Below, one piece after another: positions 58,035-60,142 of a DNA stretch of 60,142 bases (position 1 is the first letter of the stretch; every line of letters begins with the position of its first letter). This stretch comes from JAGXSE01 sp040757295 (GTDB lineage: Bacteria > Bacillota > PH28-bin88), in the NCBI GenBank assembly GCA_040757295.1, contig JBFLXH010000012.1:1-60142 (forward strand), read 5' to 3'. Position numbers and translations under genes: made by a program. The notes under the pieces were generated by a model. The model worked only from the letters and a program-made list of their open reading frames with translations. It did not search any database and was not told where the DNA came from.

Positions 58035-59021
58035 ATGAGGCGAACATTGCTGGCTCTTTTATCCATTTTTTTAGTAGTCGTCATCCTTGTTCCGGCCGGG
58101 GTAATCTGGCTGTTTTCCGGCCCGGGAGACCGGGTGCGGGTGGAAACCGGCGGCCCGAATATCCGGCTCCTTTTCCACCAGACCGGACAAGTCAAGGAAA
58201 TACCCCTTGAGGAATATCTGGTCGGGGTAGTAGCGGGGGAAATGCCGGCAGAGTTTCATATAGAAGCCCTAAAGGCCCAGGCAGTGGCTTCCCGGACTTA
58301 TGCCTTAAAGAGAATCATGCAGCGCGCCACTGCTCCTAACCCCCGCCACCCGGAAGCAGACGTTTGTACCGATGCCACCCACTGTCAAGCTTGGATGTCC
58401 AGGGACGATATGGAAAAGCGTTGGGGCGTCTGGGAGTATATCAAGCTGAAGCAGCGCATCGAGAAGGCCGTCGCGGATACAGCTAACCTTGTCTTAACCT
58501 ACCAGGGCAAGCTGGCTGAACCGGTGTTCCATGCCAATGCCGGCGGAATCACCGAGAATTCCGAAGAAGTCTGGCAAATTGGCCTCCCTTACCTAAGGAG
58601 CGTCAGCTCCCCTTGGGACCTGCAGGCCCCCCGGGCTCAGACGGTAGCTTCTTTCAGCCTCCATGAGATCGACCGGCTCTTGGGGACCTCCCTGGCTGCC
58701 CAGCCTGTGGCCAAACTCGCCTATCCCCAGGGGGAGGCCCTGCGGCTCACTTCCAAGAGTTCCACCGGCCGGGCCAAGGAAATCATGATTACCGGAAAGA
58801 AGTTTGCCGGTACCGAGCTCAGGCGGATGCTCGGCCTCCGGTCAACCAAATTCAAATGGGAAATCAAAGGTGACCGCATCGTCTTCACTGTCGACGGTCA
58901 TGGCCATGGCGTGGGCATGAGCCAGTACGGGGCCAACGGGATGGCCCAGGAGGGTAAAAGCTTCCGGGACATCCTGACCCACTACTATACCGGGGTGGAA
59001 TTCAGCCGCTATGGGCAATAA
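58035..59021 (+). CDS. spoIID: Stage II sporulation protein D (lytic transglycosylase)
   Basis: A 328-residue membrane-anchored enzyme needed for septal peptidoglycan remodelling during engulfment. ATG follows GGAAGGAGGACTGTA. One N-terminal helix (LALLSIFLVVVILVPAGVIW) is followed by the SpoIID domain: EEYLVGVVAGEMPAEFHIEA carries the catalytic Glu near residue 75, and the end has GHGHGVGMSQYGANGMA. It forms the engulfment machine with SpoIIM and SpoIIP; it lies before spoIIQ, as in Bacillus. Confidence 0.95.
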   Translation: MRRTLLALLSIFLVVVILVPAGVIWLFSGPGDRVRVETGGPNIRLLFHQTGQVKEIPLEEYLVGVVAGEMPAEFHIEALKAQAVASRTYALKRIMQRATAPNPRHPEADVCTDATHCQAWMSRDDMEKRWGVWEYIKLKQRIEKAVADTANLVLTYQGKLAEPVFHANAGGITENSEEVWQIGLPYLRSVSSPWDLQAPRAQTVASFSLHEIDRLLGTSLAAQPVAKLAYPQGEALRLTSKSSTGRAKEIMITGKKFAGTELRRMLGLRSTKFKWEIKGDRIVFTVDGHGHGVGMSQYGANGMAQEGKSFRDILTHYYTGVEFSRYGQ

Positions 59022-59107
59022 TAAGCTGATAAAAACCAGGCCAATTTCCTGTGCATATTGTTTAAGGGAATTAAATACAGGACAAAATAAGGCTGAGGTG
59101 ATGTCTT

Positions 59108-60001
59108 TTGAAGAAACAACCTACAGCCTTTATTGTTGTACTGATGGAAAGACTGGGCAAGTTGATGGCCGGAATGAAGCTGCCAGGTGCCGCTAAAAAG
59201 CCCATGGCAATGATGCAAAACACCGGCAAGGCTATGGGCCGGGGAATGGTCCAGGCAGGATCCGCCATGAAGCGGTCCGGCAGCTGGTTGTACCGCATGG
59301 CTGCCAAAAACAAGATCCGCATTGGCGTCCTCTTGGTCGTCGGAATGCTCACATGGATGACCGCCGACTGGTACCACAGCCGCCGTCCCCTGCCGGAAGC
59401 CCCCAGGGTTACCCAGGGGCCCAGCCTGGACACCTCTGGTGGTGCGGGAGCCGAAGATGCGGTAATACAGGCGGACCCTGGGGCTAACAAGCCCGAGGCT
59501 CCTGTTTCACCAGCGGCAGGCACCCCTGAAGAGCCTTCTGCCGCGGAACAAGAAGCCCGGGCAGTAGCAGCCCAGGTAGATGTGTCTGCAATGGTACGGC
59601 CTGTTGAGGGTACTCCTGGCAGAGGTTACGGTTTTGGCTATTCCCCAGCCTACAACGATTACCGGCTGCACCCGGGAGTGAACATTGCCGCCCCTGTTGG
59701 CACGCCGGTAACGGCAGCCCTCCCTGGCAAGGTAGAGGCGGTGGAGTTTAACGAGTTCTACCGTTACCGGGTGACGCTGGACCACGGTGGGGGCTGGCAG
59801 ACCGTGTACATCAATCTGGACAAAGTGAAGGTCAGCAAGGGGCAGGAGGTGGCTGCCGGCGCTGTTTTGGCCTCGGTGGGAGAGCCGGGCAAGGCAGCCG
59901 CGGAGGAAGGAAGCCACCTGCATTTCCAGCTCAGGAAGGACAGCAAGGCTGTAGACCCCGCCCCCTATTTGGGGTTGGAATTTAAGACCAGTCCCAGGTA
60001 A
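59108..60001 (+). CDS. spoIIQ: SpoIIQ-like M23 domain protein with an altered metal site
   Basis: A 297-residue single-pass protein. The TTG start follows GAGGTGATGTC. A basic amphipathic N-terminal region precedes a helix (IRIGVLLVVGMLTWMTADWY near residue 75), a Pro/Ala/Glu-rich linker, and a C-terminal LytM/M23 domain. The first metal motif reads LHPGVNIAAP, with Asn where the usual HxGxD has Asp, while SHLHFQLR is kept. SpoIIQ pairs with SpoIIIAH to bridge the mother cell and forespore; the degenerate Asp suggests a structural role. Position right after spoIID supports SpoIIQ. Confidence 0.85.
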   Translation: MKKQPTAFIVVLMERLGKLMAGMKLPGAAKKPMAMMQNTGKAMGRGMVQAGSAMKRSGSWLYRMAAKNKIRIGVLLVVGMLTWMTADWYHSRRPLPEAPRVTQGPSLDTSGGAGAEDAVIQADPGANKPEAPVSPAAGTPEEPSAAEQEARAVAAQVDVSAMVRPVEGTPGRGYGFGYSPAYNDYRLHPGVNIAAPVGTPVTAALPGKVEAVEFNEFYRYRVTLDHGGGWQTVYINLDKVKVSKGQEVAAGAVLASVGEPGKAAAEEGSHLHFQLRKDSKAVDPAPYLGLEFKTSPR

Positions 60002-60013
60002 ACCAAATGCGAC

Positions 60014-60050
60014 AAATGCGACAGGGGACGGTTCTCCTCTTGTCGCATTT
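60014..60050. repeat. REP palindrome next to a RAYT gene (also a possible spoIIQ terminator)
   Basis: AAATGCGACA and TGTCGCATTT form a perfect 10-bp inverted repeat enclosing GGGGACGGTTCTCC. Five T follow on the plus strand. The right arm also supplies a likely -35 element (TTGTCG) 17 bases before TATAAT at 60063-60068, which would drive the transposase gene. REP palindromes of this kind flank RAYT genes. Confidence 0.75.
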
Positions 60051-60068
60051 TTGTTTTTATGGTATAAT
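60040..60068 (+). promoter_or_regulatory. Likely promoter of the RAYT gene
   Basis: TTGTCG, a 17-base spacer and TATAAT. The -35 lies in the right arm of the REP palindrome, so binding of the transposase to REP could shut its own promoter (inference). Confidence 0.5.
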
Positions 60069-60099
60069 TTGGCCACTAAGTGACAAAAGGTGGTTATCA

Positions 60100-60142
60100 A
60101 TGCCCAGATATGCAAGAAAGATAAGCAGTAGCAAAGTTTATC
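60100..60142 (+). CDS. REP-associated tyrosine transposase (RAYT, IS200-like), 5' end only
   Basis: The ATG follows AAAAGGTGG and the 14 visible codons read MPRYARKISSSKVY, a usual start of Y1 (HUH) REP-associated transposases, which next reach the YHVxLRG block beyond this window. The active-site motifs (HUH and Tyr) cannot be seen here. Support comes from the start, the promoter and the REP palindrome immediately upstream. Confidence 0.65.
   Translation, partial: MPRYARKISSSKVY

Overview
The window looks like a chromosome segment of a spore-forming, moderately GC-rich Firmicute of the Peptococcaceae/Desulfotomaculum type. This is inferred from gene content and order, not from a marker-gene tree. 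The backbone follows the order known from Bacillus subtilis: spo0F-fba-tal-glpX-rho-rpmE-prfA-prmC-ywlC-ywlE-rpiB-ywlG-glyA-upp-atp operon-ywmB-murA-spoIID-spoIIQ. Accessory blocks and many non-coding repeats are inserted into it.

Layout. 1-7947: a broken spo0F tail, a Cys-rich zinc-ribbon protein, fructose-bisphosphate aldolase, two DUF1540 genes (one broken), transaldolase, class II fructose-1,6-bisphosphatase and Rho. 8443-14829: an RND efflux operon (adaptor, pump, TolC-like protein, TetR regulator) with a perfect 20-bp palindrome at its promoter. 15143-21917: a LysM/M23 peptidase, a gerA-type germinant receptor operon with a fourth small membrane gene, and a radical SAM protein. 22045-25247: rpmE, a DUF1385 protein, prfA and prmC. 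25474-31244: a complete mrpABCDEFG Na+/H+ antiporter operon. 31410-41766: Sua5, a ZIP transporter, mntP, ywlE, rpiB, ywlG, glyA, upp, a dCMP deaminase, a DUF502 protein, a MazG-like protein and wecB. 42064-49407: the whole F1Fo ATP synthase operon. 50651-54305: a decaying amino-acid/hydroxy-acid island (YheO-type regulator, RidA, threonine synthase, then broken racemase, TctA, TctB and LarA pieces). 54488-60001: ywmB, murA, a LysR regulator, spoIID and a spoIIQ-like gene. The right edge is the start of a REP-associated tyrosine transposase behind its own REP palindrome.

The most unusual content is non-coding. I name the families here for reference. RepA is a ~190-bp modular element that folds on paper into several helices (full or partial at 3357, 6315, 7961, 14909, 25348, 33835, 35307, 37921, 47379, 49435, 50278). 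RepB is a ~105-bp double hairpin with compensatory base changes, found alone or nested at a fixed position inside RepA. RepC is a ~100-bp element with GGGGACA ends, single at 514 and in tandem arrays at 4631 and 32486; both arrays contain a 100-N gap. RepD is a TTCAGAATTC-rich repeat. RepE is a ~90-bp inverted-repeat element occupying hairpin positions of one RepA copy. A further structured RNA candidate occurs twice (3289-3718, interrupted by RepA, and 40457-40591). These repeats have shaped genes: one sits inside the atp operon, one supplies the last codons of glyA, and one lies at the tctB/larA deletion junction.

Functionally the window combines central carbon metabolism (fba, tal, glpX, rpiB), energy and ion homeostasis (Mrp antiporter, ATP synthase, ZIP, MntP), translation and termination (rpmE, prfA, prmC, rho, Sua5), cell-wall synthesis (murA, wecB) and sporulation/germination (spo0F relic, ger operon, spoIID, spoIIQ). 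No rRNA or tRNA gene was recognised.
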